DNA from: Chitinibacter sp. GC72
GTDB lineage: Bacteria > Pseudomonadota > Gammaproteobacteria > Burkholderiales > Chitinibacteraceae
Direction: 5' to 3'
NCBI RefSeq assembly: GCF_009760905.1
Contig: NZ_VIRW01000010.1
Location: forward strand, 35,388 to 99,387
Length of the DNA stretch: 64,000 bases
This document shows positions 48,125-57,098 of this stretch, in pieces. Below the pieces are notes generated by a model, which worked only from the letters and a program-made list of their open reading frames with translations, ran no database searches and was not told the origin of the DNA. Position 1 is the first letter of the stretch; the number at the start of each line of letters is the position of its first letter. The position numbers were made by a program, and so were the translations under genes.

Positions 48125-48401
48125 GGTGACAACTCCGGTGTTGGGGAATAGAAGAGCGAATCAGCGCGATTTTTCAGCGGCGCCATCGCCATTCAAGCCA
48201 GATTTCGGTGGAGAGCATTACCATGATTGTGGGTCTATAGATTGGTTTGCAATAACAGCTGCGATTGTGCTGCAAGCGGCTGGGAGCGTCAAATAATCTC
48301 GGGCTTTCCTGTATTTTGCGTCGCAGGAGGCGCTTTAGTTACAGTTCGGCTTGACAGCTTTGGTAGAATCTCGTTTTTAGTGCAAACAATGTGAACTCAC
48401 G
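48125..48401. other. Divergent trpE-cysS intergenic region
   Basis: 277 bp. I looked on the minus strand for a leader peptide with Trp codon runs and an attenuator ahead of trpE and found none. A TTGACA word lies at about 48350 and a TAGAAT word at about 48364, but they are too close together to be one promoter. No gene is seen. Confidence 0.4.
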
Positions 48402-49796
48402 ATGCTGACATTGCATAACTCTCTCGCCCGCGAAAAGCAGGAATTCAAACCGATCACTCCAGGTCACGTGAACATGTACGTCTGCGGCATGACCGTGTAC
48501 GACTACTGCCACATCGGTCATGCGCGGATGGTGGTGGTGTTTGACGTTATCGCGCGCTGGTTGCGCGAGAGTGGCTTTCACGTCAATTACGTCCGTAATA
48601 TCACCGATATCGATGACAAAATTATCAAGCGTGCGGTTGATAACGGCGAGTCGATTCAAAGCCTGACTTCGCGTTTTATCGACGCGATGAATGAAGATTT
48701 CGCGGCGCTGGGCATTATTCGTCCTGATCACGAGCCGCGTGCCACTGATCACGTTGGTGGCATGCAGGCGATTATCAGCAAGCTGTTTGATAAAGGCCTG
48801 GCTTATCATGCGCCCAATGGCGATGTGTATTACTCGGTGAAAGATTTCGACGGCTACGGCAAATTGTCGCGCAAAGATTTTGACGAGCAACGTGCCGGTG
48901 AGCGTGTTGAGGTCGATCCAAATAAACGTGACCCGCGCGATTTCGTGCTATGGAAAGCGGCAAAAGAAGACGAACCAAGCGATGTGAAATGGGATTCTCC
49001 GTGGGGCAAAGGTCGTCCGGGCTGGCACATCGAATGTTCGGCAATGTCTTGCCATCATTTGGGCGAGCATTTTGATATTCATGGCGGTGGCGAAGATTTG
49101 CAATTCCCGCACCATGAAAATGAAATCGCCCAATCGGAAGGCGCACACGGCACGCAGTATGTGAATTATTGGCTGCATAACGGCTTTATCAACGTCGACA
49201 ATGAAAAAATGTCGAAGAGCCTAGGTAACTTCTTCATTATTCGTGAAGTGCTGCAAAAATTTGACGCCGAAGTGCTGCGCTTCTTTATTTTGCGCGCCCA
49301 CTATCGCAGCCCGCTCAATTACAGCGATGTGCATTTGAATGATGCTAAAAACGCGCTGACCCGTTTGTATACCGCGCTGAAAACGGTTGCACCTGTGGAA
49401 GTGGCGATTGATTGGAATGAGCCACTGGCTGCGCGTTTCAAAGCGGCGATGGATGATGACTTTGCCACGGCTGAAGCTGTGGCGGTGTTGTTCGAGTTGG
49501 CGGCTGAGGCTAATAAACATGCCGGTACTGAATTGGGCGCGCAAAAAGCCGGTTTGCTCAAGGCTTTGGCTGGTGTGCTGGGCTTGCTGCAACGCGATCC
49601 GCAATCTTTCCTGCAGGCTGATGTTGGGGCTGAAGGTGAGTGGACTAGCGACAAAATCGAAGCGGCTATCGTGGCGCGCCGTGAAGCGCGTGCAGCCAAA
49701 AACTGGGCCGAAGGCGATCGCATTCGCGATGAATTGGCTGCAGCGGGGATTGTGCTGGAAGATAAGGCGGGTGAAACGACTTGGCGTCGTAGTTAA
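48402..49796 (+). CDS. cysS: Cysteinyl-tRNA synthetase (464 aa)
   Basis: Class I aminoacyl-tRNA synthetase that charges tRNA-Cys. The N-terminus [15 protein letters not shown] leads to the zinc-ligand motif VCGMTVYD, the HIGH motif (CHIGHARM), GWHIECSAM with zinc ligands, [10 protein letters not shown] and the KMSKS loop. The C-terminal anticodon-binding region is complete. The length is normal. It is monocistronic. Confidence 0.97.
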   Translation: MLTLHNSLAREKQEFKPITPGHVNMYVCGMTVYDYCHIGHARMVVVFDVIARWLRESGFHVNYVRNITDIDDKIIKRAVDNGESIQSLTSRFIDAMNEDFAALGIIRPDHEPRATDHVGGMQAIISKLFDKGLAYHAPNGDVYYSVKDFDGYGKLSRKDFDEQRAGERVEVDPNKRDPRDFVLWKAAKEDEPSDVKWDSPWGKGRPGWHIECSAMSCHHLGEHFDIHGGGEDLQFPHHENEIAQSEGAHGTQYVNYWLHNGFINVDNEKMSKSLGNFFIIREVLQKFDAEVLRFFILRAHYRSPLNYSDVHLNDAKNALTRLYTALKTVAPVEVAIDWNEPLAARFKAAMDDDFATAEAVAVLFELAAEANKHAGTELGAQKAGLLKALAGVLGLLQRDPQSFLQADVGAEGEWTSDKIEAAIVARREARAAKNWAEGDRIRDELAAAGIVLEDKAGETTWRRS

Positions 49797-49875
49797 GCAT
49801 ACTTGCGGTTTTGTGCGCTGATGTGTGCACATATTGATCTGTTCACTTCAACATCAGCGGCCAAAGTAAATTTTT

Positions 49876-50271
49876 TTACTCAGCAACATCGCCATCAACA
49901 TAAAACCAGCGCCCGTCTTCGCGGACAAAGCGGCTGTGCTCTGCCAGACGGTAGGCACGGCCACCGACCTTGTAGCGGGCAACAAAAGACACCACGCCAC
50001 GGTCGCCATCGCTTTCGGCGTGGTTCACGCTCAACCCCAGCCATTTGGCCTTGGGCTCTTCATCCAGATCCAGTTTTTCAGGCCGGGTGCTCGGGTGCCA
50101 AGTGGCCAGCAAATACGCCTCCAGCCCCAAGACATAGGCGCTATAGCGCGAACGCATCAATTGCTCAGGACTTGGTGGCAGATCACCTTGATGAAAAGGC
50201 TGACAGCATTGTTGGTATTGCGCGCCACCGCAGGGGCAGATGTCGGCGTAGGGGTGAGAAGGAGCAGGCAT
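49876..50271 (-). CDS. YchJ-family SEC-C motif protein (131 aa)
   Basis: Small cytoplasmic protein. The N-terminal CPCGGAQYQQCCQPFH is a SEC-C-type zinc-binding motif, followed by the YchJ domain (LMRSRYSAYVLG, YLLATWHPSTRP, VSFVARYKV, HSRFVREDGRWFYVDG). The family (UPF0225) has an NTF2-like fold and no fixed function. It converges on cysS with about 80 bp between. Confidence 0.9.
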   Translation of the reverse strand: MPAPSHPYADICPCGGAQYQQCCQPFHQGDLPPSPEQLMRSRYSAYVLGLEAYLLATWHPSTRPEKLDLDEEPKAKWLGLSVNHAESDGDRGVVSFVARYKVGGRAYRLAEHSRFVREDGRWFYVDGDVAE

Positions 50272-50414
50272 GGGGTCTCAAATTTCGATTAACTGTGGTT
50301 AAGTGCTAGCAAAAAGCCATGTTCAGATTATGTGTTGATGAATTCCTCCCGCAAGGAATGAAACAAGAATTGCTCGCCCGTCATCGCATCTTTGCAACGG
50401 TCGAGCAATCTGCG

Positions 50415-51220
50415 TCAGCCCAGGTAGTTGTCCAGTCCCGGACGATTGCTGATACGTTTTTTGAATAATTCTGGATGCGTTTTCTGCCATTCTTTCATGG
50501 ACTGGATCGGCGTGCGATGTCCCAGCGCCAGTTGTGGCAAATGTTGATTGTAGAGCAACACGTAGCGTGCCAGCGTTTCGGCCAAATCGGCGCCTGAGAC
50601 AAAACGATGAGTGGCCAATACATCGCTAATGCGTCCATTGAAACGCTCGACCATCCCGTTGGTTTGTGGGCTGCGCGGCTTGGTCAGACGGTGTTCAATG
50701 CCCAGCGCTGCACACAACTGGTCAAATTCGTGCTCACCACTGGCTTGCTTCTGTTTGTTGAACAATCGATCCGTGAACTCGCTGCCATTGTCGGTGAGAA
50801 TGGTGCGAATGTGGCAAGGGCTGGCTTTCTCCAGTGCGTTCAGGAAGGCCTTGGCTGCGGTGGCCGTTTTGTTGGATTTAATTTGCACAAAGACCCAGCG
50901 TGTCGCCCGATCAATGGCCACAAATAGATAGCGACGCGCCGTTTCATCCGGCATTTGCGGCAAGTATTTGATGTCGATGTGAAAATAGCCGGGATCGTAG
51001 GCCTTGAAAGGCTTGCTGAGCTTGGGGGCGGTGGCGGGCTCCAGGTCGCGTAGACTGCCAACCCCATGACGATGCAAACAACGATCCAGCCCGGAACGGG
51101 AAACCGCGGGATTGAGGAATTCGCGGATGACCAGCAGTAAATCATCCAGCCCGAGTTTGAGCAGCTTGCGCAATTGGACGGCAAGAGGTGCAGCGGCGAT
51201 GATTCCTACACGGAAAAATG
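50415..51220 (-). mobile_element. IS481-family transposase, N-terminally truncated
   Basis: Reading frame with the RNase H-like DDE integrase core: YFHIDIKYLPQ (first Asp), ILTDNGSEFTD (second Asp) and PQTNGMVERFNGRI (Glu). A VSRSGLDRCLHRHGV segment precedes the core, as in IS481 members. The first in-frame start is TTG at 51173, and the homologous frame stays open to about 51220, but roughly 80 residues that should hold the N-terminal helix-turn-helix are missing. They are replaced by a GyrI-like gene remnant on the other strand. It is likely inactive. Ends and target duplication could not be fixed. Confidence 0.82.
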
Positions 51221-51490
51221 CACAACTTCTGCGTTGAAATTACGGGCGAGGGCCAATTGCCACCGGATTTGCACAGAGCGCACATCCCGGCCGGGCGGTA
51301 TGCCGTGATCGAGCATCTAGGCGCCTACAGCGAGCTGGATAAAGCCTATCAGTGGCTGATTGCGGCATGGCTGCCACAGAGTGGTGAGATGCCGCTGCCG
51401 GTGCCAGGCATTGAGCTGTATCTGAATGATCCGTGCAATACCGAGCCAAAAGATCTGCGCACTGAAATCTGGCTGGCAGTGGCTGATTAA
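51218..51490 (+). pseudogene. GyrI-like/AraC effector-binding domain remnant, 5'-truncated
   Basis: The 90 codons encode the C-terminal half of a GyrI-like small-molecule-binding domain: FCVEITGEG, HIPAGRYAVIEHLGAYSELD and GIELYLNDP with a TEIWLAVAD end. In AraC-family regulators or stand-alone GyrI proteins, more sequence precedes this. Here the frame begins at the IS481 junction, with no ribosome site. It is most simply a gene truncated by the same event that truncated the transposase. Confidence 0.7.
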
Positions 51491-51560
51491 GGCGTAGCAA
51501 TCAGGCTTGAGCCCTGCTGGTTGATTGATGATAGATGGCCATGATCAGCAGCGCCTTTGG

Positions 51561-51590
51561 GCAGGGCGGCGGCGCCTTGTGCCGCCCTGC
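51561..51590. terminator. GC-rich terminator between GyrI remnant and lyase gene
   Basis: GCAGGGCGGC (51561-51570) and GCCGCCCTGC (51581-51590) are perfect 10-bp arms with a 10-nt loop, just downstream of the lyase stop on the minus strand and of the GyrI remnant on the plus strand. Confidence 0.75.
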
Positions 51591-51597
51591 TTAACGA

Positions 51598-53139
51598 TCA
51601 GGGTTTACTCAGCTCTATCCATTTTTGTGCGGTGTCAAAACGGATGGGGGAATAGACGCCGACATAGAGATCGAGCAGATGGCTGTTGAGCGGGTCAATG
51701 CCTGCTGCGGTATAGCCACGCGCCTTGAAGTAGCGGTATTTGCCGCTGCTATCAATGCGGTAGACCACGCTATTGGCGGTGTAGACACTGCCTGCTTGCC
51801 ATTGCGGGTAAGCGGCAATCGGGTGGCTATAGACGGGTGGTGTGACCCGGGTATCTACCAGCCCCAGTGGTGAATCTGCGCTCACGATAATCTCGTCAAA
51901 GTAGGCATATTGCTCGCTCGCCGGAGCCCAGTCACTGCTGCTGCCGCCAAAGAAAGTGTCCATCTTGATGGCCGAAATGCTGACGCTGGCCGCATTGCGC
52001 AGCAGCATGGCCTTGTTTTCCAGTACCAGCTCGCCATCAATCCACTGACGGAATTCCCCGTTGGCCTGGCCGATATCGTTCAGAACGACCTGCTGGGTGA
52101 GCGTGTACCAGCGGCCAGCTTCGAAGCGCCGCGCCAGCCCTGCGTAGTCGCCGCACTGCTCGACTTTGTTCGGGAAGTAATAATATTGGTAGCCCAGCCC
52201 GTTTTCACGCCACATCAGCCGGGTGGTAAAGCCATCAAAAGTGCCATTCTGGATGCAGCCGCTTGGCGTATCGCCGCCGCCTAGGCCTGGCAGTTTGCCA
52301 CCTTTAACCCAGTTAAAACTCTGGTCAAAGCGCAGCTTGTATTGCAAAAACAGCGATCGGGCATTGCCGGGCAGTGGCGCATCAAATGTCATGGCCGAGC
52401 TGCCGCCGACTTGACCGGCCATATAGCTGACGCGCAAGACCTTGTTCCCAGTTTGTGCTGGGTCGGCCACGATGCTCAGGCGGCCAGCGGACACCCCGGC
52501 CGAATTACCCGGCGCAATGCCCCAGTCGGCGGTAAATTGTGCAGCTTGATATAGCCCCGCGGCGTGCTGGTCAAAGCGGTTGCGCAGAATGATCTGGCTG
52601 GGCTCGCTACCGGGCTGCGGTGTTACGGCAGGTGTTGGCGTTGGGGTATTCGCTGGTGTGGGCGTCGGGCTGGCTGTCGGGCTGATCGTTGGAGTTGAGG
52701 TGGCCGCTGGCGTTGCCGTTGGTGTCGCAGTGGGGGGCGCAGTCGGTGTCAGCGTCGGTTTCGGAGTCGGACTTGGGCTGGCCGTAAGCAGCGGGGTGGC
52801 TGTCGGCTTGGGAGTTGGGCTTGGGCTTGGTTTTACAGTTGGCGTTGCTGTGGGTGCAGCTGTTGGTGTTGCGGTGGGTTTTACAGTGGGGGTGGGGCTT
52901 GCCGTTGCGCCGCAGGTGCCGCCAGCTTTCCATAATGTGGGCGCGGCCAGCGGGTTCCAGTTGGTGCCAATGTAGGCGGTGTGGGTGACTTGCGCGGTAT
53001 ACACATTGCTCTGGTATTGCACCGTATCGCCAGCCGCATAGCTAAGGCCTTCTGCCCAGTTGCCCCGACACGCGGCACCCGCGTGTAGTGTACTGGCCAT
53101 CCCGAGCACGATTAGGCCGGGTTTGATCCATGCATTCAT
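51598..53139 (-). CDS. Secreted polysaccharide lyase (PL14-like) with chitin-binding module (513 aa)
   Basis: Predicted secreted enzyme. Signal peptide about 1-22; CBM5/12 chitin-binding module about 24-76 (NWAEGLSYAAGDTVQYQSNVY, LWKAGG); Pro/Thr-rich linker about 77-182; catalytic-type domain about 183-425 that resembles polysaccharide lyase family 14, with the Lys-containing WVKGGKLPGLGGG and a WRENGLGYQYYYF strand; and a C-terminal module about 426-513 with aromatic residues (YPQWQAGSVYTANSVVY) like a second chitin-binding domain. PL14 enzymes cleave uronic-acid polymers such as alginate or glucuronan. CAGGAG precedes the ATG at 53139. The lyase assignment is by motif recall. Confidence 0.78.
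   Translation of the reverse strand: MNAWIKPGLIVLGMASTLHAGAACRGNWAEGLSYAAGDTVQYQSNVYTAQVTHTAYIGTNWNPLAAPTLWKAGGTCGATASPTPTVKPTATPTAAPTATPTVKPSPSPTPKPTATPLLTASPSPTPKPTLTPTAPPTATPTATPAATSTPTISPTASPTPTPANTPTPTPAVTPQPGSEPSQIILRNRFDQHAAGLYQAAQFTADWGIAPGNSAGVSAGRLSIVADPAQTGNKVLRVSYMAGQVGGSSAMTFDAPLPGNARSLFLQYKLRFDQSFNWVKGGKLPGLGGGDTPSGCIQNGTFDGFTTRLMWRENGLGYQYYYFPNKVEQCGDYAGLARRFEAGRWYTLTQQVVLNDIGQANGEFRQWIDGELVLENKAMLLRNAASVSISAIKMDTFFGGSSSDWAPASEQYAYFDEIIVSADSPLGLVDTRVTPPVYSHPIAAYPQWQAGSVYTANSVVYRIDSSGKYRYFKARGYTAAGIDPLNSHLLDLYVGVYSPIRFDTAQKWIELSKP
52594..52911 (-). repeat. Low-complexity Pro/Thr linker repeat
   Basis: About 106 codons of degenerate TP/PTPT repeats inside the lyase gene, between the carbohydrate-binding and catalytic modules. 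The DNA is a run of near-identical short repeats prone to length change by slippage. Such linkers keep secreted carbohydrases flexible and are often glycosylated. Confidence 0.85.
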
Positions 53140-53369
53140 TGCGTTCTCCTGCAGCCAGTGAGCTGGCTGTCTCCTCGTTTGATTTTTTGTATGGCCGACC
53201 AACTTATTGGCCAGCGTCCAGAGCGTATGGATTCGTTTGTAAGCCGTCAATCCTGGCTTACAAGCGGGCGGGAAGTGAGCCGATTTGCAACAAACTTGGC
53301 TTGATCATCGTCAGGCTAAAGTCAGCCCTCAAATCAGTTAGAATGCTGGCAACCTTAACGGACCTCGCC

Positions 53370-56300
53370 ATGACCTCCCGCCTGAATATTTACCAATCCA
53401 ATCGCCTGGAAAACCTGTTTCTGCTGCTGCAGGCGCTGTTTGCGGTGCCGCTGTCCGACCCGTTTGCCAGCGAGAAAATCATTGTTTCAAGCAAGGGGAT
53501 GGAGCGCTGGTTGCGTTTCAAGCTAGCCGATCAGGTCGGGATCTGTGCCGGGATTGATTTTCAGCTGCCAGCCAGTTTTGTCTGGTCTTTGCTCAAGGAC
53601 GCGATGCCCGATTTGCAGGCGCAATCGCCCTATAGCAGCAGCCCGCTGGCATGGCGGCTGTTTGCCTTGTTGCCGCAGTCGCAAGCCCGTGAGGATAGCC
53701 CGATTGTGGCTGCCTACCTGGCCGAGGGCGATGCGCGGCGGCGGATGGCGCTGGCGGGCAAGCTGGCTGACGTGTTCGATCAGTATCTGGTTTTTCGCAG
53801 TCACTGGATTTCGGAGTGGGAAGCCGGGCGGCTGGTCGGCCTGGGGCCGGACGAAGCCTGGCAGGCGACGCTATGGCGAGAGATTCGAGCCAGTATTGAC
53901 GCGGATTTTTCTGCCGATGAAGTTCCGCATCGAGCCGATATGTTTGTTCAATTATTTTCGCAATGGCAGCAAGCAGGGCCGCGCAAACTGCCCGAACGTA
54001 TTACCGTCTTCGGTGTGGCCGGCATGCCACCTGCGTATATCGATGTACTGGGGGCGCTGGCCGAGCATATCGACGTCAACCTATTCCTGCTCAATCCCTG
54101 CCGCGAGGAATGGGGGGCGATTGTCAGCCCGAAAGCCATCGCTCGTGAAATGGTGAAGCAGCAAGGCCAGCAGCAGGAAGCGATGTATCTGGACGTTGGC
54201 CATCCTCTGCTCGCCAGCATGGGCAAGGCCGGGCGCGATTTTTTCCGCGCCGTGACCGAATCATTTCCGTGGGCGGGCGGCGGCGAGCAATGGCTGTTTT
54301 CTGATCCGCTTGAAAGCAAGGCCGAACCCAGCCTGCTGCACACGCTGCAATCGGACATTCTGAATCTGTTTAACCGCGATGCCGCGAGCGCACGTGTAAT
54401 CGCCAGAACCGATCAGTCGCTGACTTTTCATGTCTGCCACAGCGCCATGCGCGAAGTTGAAGTGCTGCACGACAGGCTGGCGGCGATGCTGGCTGCCGAT
54501 AGCAACTTGCTCGCGTCCGATATTGCGGTTCTGCTGCCGCAAATGGAGCCCTACGCACCGCTGATCGAGGCGGTGTTTGGCGGGGCAAAAGCGTCGAACG
54601 CGCCGAATATTCCGTTCAATATCGCCGATCTGACGGTGCAGCAGGAATGCCCGGCGGTGGCGGTGTTTCTGCAATTGATGGCGCTGCCCGAGAGCCGCTG
54701 CAAGGCCGACGAGATTTATGGCCTACTGGAAACGCCGCAAGTGGCCGCCCGTTTTGGCATTGCGCTCTCTGACTTGCCCACTTTGCGCCACTGGATTACC
54801 AGTGCCGGTATCCGCTGGGGGCTTGATGCTGCGCACCGCGCCGAGTTTGATCTGGCCGATATGGGCGCGGCCAACACCTGGCAGGCCGGGCTGGATAGGC
54901 TATTACTTGGGCTGGCGCTGCCCAATGCGCTGGCGGGTGATGAGCTGCCGCTGTGGTCGGGTGTGCCGGAGGCCGATTTGTCCGGTACAGGTATGTCCGG
55001 TGCTACTGTCGCGATTGCACCCTGGGACGATCTGGAAGGCTCGCAAGCGGCGCTGCTGGCCAAGCTGATGCGCTTTATCGCTACGCTTAAAGTCTGGCGT
55101 GATGCGCTGTCGCAAGCGTGCAGCCTGCTGGTCTGGCGCGATACGGCCTTGCAATTGCTCGACGCTTTTGTACTGTTTGACGAGGGTGACGAGACCCAGC
55201 TCAAGCTGGCCGACGCAATCCGCAGCGCAGTAAGCGAGCTGGCCGATGAGGCTGAATTGGCCGGTTTAACTGAAAGCCTGGAGCAAACAACTTCCCCCTT
55301 TATCAAAGGGGGGTTAAGGGGTATTTCAGCGCCGCTTGAATCTACTCAGTGGCTTGAACCAGCGCAGAAATCCCCCCTAGCCCCCCTTCGTGCAGGGGGG
55401 GACGTCGAAGCTTTAGCCTCTTCTGTCGATCAATCGGGCGATGACGCAAGCAGTGGTGCGCACCTGATCCCGCGTGAAGTGGTCAAAGACTGGCTGGCGC
55501 ACCGCTTTGAAACCAGCAGCCGTGGTTCCGGCTTTATGTCGCGTGGCGTGACGTTCTGCACCATGGTGCCGATGCGCGGCCTGCCGTTTCGCGTGATTGC
55601 GGTGCTGGGGCTGAACGAAACCGATTTTCCGCGCAATCCGCCTAATGCCGGTTTTGATCTGATTGCGCAGCATCCGCAGCTCGGTGATCGCTCACGCAGG
55701 CTGGATGATCGCTATTTGTTTCTCGATATTTTGCTCGCTGCGCGCGAGAAGCTGTATTTATCGTGGGTGGGGCGCAGCCTGAAGGACGACGCCCATTTTC
55801 CGCCGTCGGTGCTGGTCAGCGATGTGCTCGATTGCGTGGCGCAAGGCTTTTTGCTGGAAGGCGATCTGGACTCATCTCCAGAAGTTCGCCGCGAACATCT
55901 GCTCGCGCAACTGACCACCCAGTATCCGCTGCAACCCTTTAGCCAGACTGCGTTTCAGGGCAATACCCGCCTGCAATCTTTCAATCCGCTGTGGTGCGCT
56001 GCGGCGGCACAAATTGCGGCCGTGCAGCTTGAGATTGAAACTGCACCACCGGCGTATCCGCCATTTAGTCTGCCTGCCGAGCTGCTGCTCGATGAGCTGG
56101 CTGCTTGTGTCTGCAAACCGGCGGTGCATTTTCTGCGTTACCGCGCGTTTTTGTATCTGGACGAGATCGAAAGCAGTTTGCCGGATGACGAAGCTTTTGA
56201 TTTGAAAGATTTTCGTGACCGCCGCGTTCGTGATTTAGGTCTGAGGTATGGCCTTGCAGCCAAGGATCTGGTTGTTGCGCAGGGCGATACCCCGCTGGGT

Positions 56301-57098
56301 ACGCCGGGCAATTTACTCGTTGATGCGCAATTAAACGCAGCGGATGACTTAAGACAAGCCTTGCAGCAGTATCGCTCGCCCGCAGGCTGCGCCGAAGGCG
56401 AGCTGCCGCCGCAGCCGGTAGACATTGCAATCAGTGTGGATGGTCAGAAAACCACCATCACTGGCTGGCTGAGCGATTGCTATCCGGCAGGGCGGCTGGT
56501 GGCGCGCAGCCAGATATATTCACGCGATGTGTTGCGTGCCTGGATCGAGCATCTGGCGCTGTGTGTGTCTGCACCTACGTCCGCTTCACCTGCTGTTGCG
56601 GAGTGCGTCATCAAGGCTGAAACTCGCTGGCTCTCGCCTGAGCGCGTGCTGTTTTTCCCGGCGCTTGCCGCCGAGCAGGCGCGTGACTATCTGGCTGATC
56701 TTGTGCGTTTTTATCACGCCGCAATGAGCGCGCCATTGCCGTTTTTTCCGAAAACGGCGCTGGCATGGGCGCAAGCCAAAAGAACAGAAAAAATGTCTGA
56801 AGATGACGCACGCTGGAAAGCTGCATTGGAAAAATGGCTGCCGCCGAGTTTTAAACGCGCGGGCATGTCCGATGGAGAATGGGTGGAGCCGCAAAACCAG
56901 CTGCTGTGGCCGGACGATCCGCTTGAGCCAATTGAAGAAGGGATCAGGCCGGAGCGTGAGCAGTTCGTGCATTGGTGCGAGCAAATTGTGCTGCCGATGT
57001 ATGCCTGCTTGCAGCAACGCACGCTGGACGATGATCTGGCCGAATTTTTAGCAGACGGTTTGGCTGACGGTTTGACAGAAGGAGAGGGCGCGCAATGA
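53370..57098 (+). CDS. recC: RecC, exodeoxyribonuclease V gamma chain (1242 aa)
   Basis: Chi-recognition subunit of RecBCD, with inactive helicase domains. The N-terminus IYQSNRLENLFLLL and SSKGMERWLRFKLAD, then GRSLKDD and VRDLGLRYGLAAKD-type segments, match RecC. The start at 53370 is preferred; the longer frame from 53130 has no RecC features and overlaps the lyase signal region. Residues about 642-677 are encoded by a GC-rich inverted repeat that looks like an insertion, without frame loss. The stop overlaps recB by 4 bp. Confidence 0.94.
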   Translation: MTSRLNIYQSNRLENLFLLLQALFAVPLSDPFASEKIIVSSKGMERWLRFKLADQVGICAGIDFQLPASFVWSLLKDAMPDLQAQSPYSSSPLAWRLFALLPQSQAREDSPIVAAYLAEGDARRRMALAGKLADVFDQYLVFRSHWISEWEAGRLVGLGPDEAWQATLWREIRASIDADFSADEVPHRADMFVQLFSQWQQAGPRKLPERITVFGVAGMPPAYIDVLGALAEHIDVNLFLLNPCREEWGAIVSPKAIAREMVKQQGQQQEAMYLDVGHPLLASMGKAGRDFFRAVTESFPWAGGGEQWLFSDPLESKAEPSLLHTLQSDILNLFNRDAASARVIARTDQSLTFHVCHSAMREVEVLHDRLAAMLAADSNLLASDIAVLLPQMEPYAPLIEAVFGGAKASNAPNIPFNIADLTVQQECPAVAVFLQLMALPESRCKADEIYGLLETPQVAARFGIALSDLPTLRHWITSAGIRWGLDAAHRAEFDLADMGAANTWQAGLDRLLLGLALPNALAGDELPLWSGVPEADLSGTGMSGATVAIAPWDDLEGSQAALLAKLMRFIATLKVWRDALSQACSLLVWRDTALQLLDAFVLFDEGDETQLKLADAIRSAVSELADEAELAGLTESLEQTTSPFIKGGLRGISAPLESTQWLEPAQKSPLAPLRAGGDVEALASSVDQSGDDASSGAHLIPREVVKDWLAHRFETSSRGSGFMSRGVTFCTMVPMRGLPFRVIAVLGLNETDFPRNPPNAGFDLIAQHPQLGDRSRRLDDRYLFLDILLAAREKLYLSWVGRSLKDDAHFPPSVLVSDVLDCVAQGFLLEGDLDSSPEVRREHLLAQLTTQYPLQPFSQTAFQGNTRLQSFNPLWCAAAAQIAAVQLEIETAPPAYPPFSLPAELLLDELAACVCKPAVHFLRYRAFLYLDEIESSLPDDEAFDLKDFRDRRVRDLGLRYGLAAKDLVVAQGDTPLGTPGNLLVDAQLNAADDLRQALQQYRSPAGCAEGELPPQPVDIAISVDGQKTTITGWLSDCYPAGRLVARSQIYSRDVLRAWIEHLALCVSAPTSASPAVAECVIKAETRWLSPERVLFFPALAAEQARDYLADLVRFYHAAMSAPLPFFPKTALAWAQAKRTEKMSEDDARWKAALEKWLPPSFKRAGMSDGEWVEPQNQLLWPDDPLEPIEEGIRPEREQFVHWCEQIVLPMYACLQQRTLDDDLAEFLADGLADGLTEGEGAQ
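55294..55401. repeat. GC-rich palindromic repeat inserted in frame in recC
   Basis: CCCCCTTT-ATC-AAAGGGGG (55294-55312) followed by GGTTAAGGGG, then about 45 bp, then TCCCCCCTAGCCCCCC and a CCCCCC/GGGGGG hairpin (55381-55400). The two ends are inverted copies of each other. The translation SPFIKGGLRGI ... KSPLAPLRAGG has the composition of known dispersed CCCCCTTT...AAAGGGGG repeats found in several bacterial phyla (recalled, not searched). Confidence 0.8.

Noticed and set aside
48125..48401. Possible trp attenuator ahead of trpE
   Set aside because: No leader peptide with Trp codon runs and no alternative hairpins seen.
52580..52975. Gly/Val-rich frame opposite the lyase linker
   Set aside because: It is the antisense of the Pro/Thr linker; the repeats are a by-product of the low-complexity DNA.
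53130..53369. Upstream extension of recC
   Set aside because: Overlaps the lyase signal region and lacks any RecC similarity; the ATG at 53370 fits homologues.
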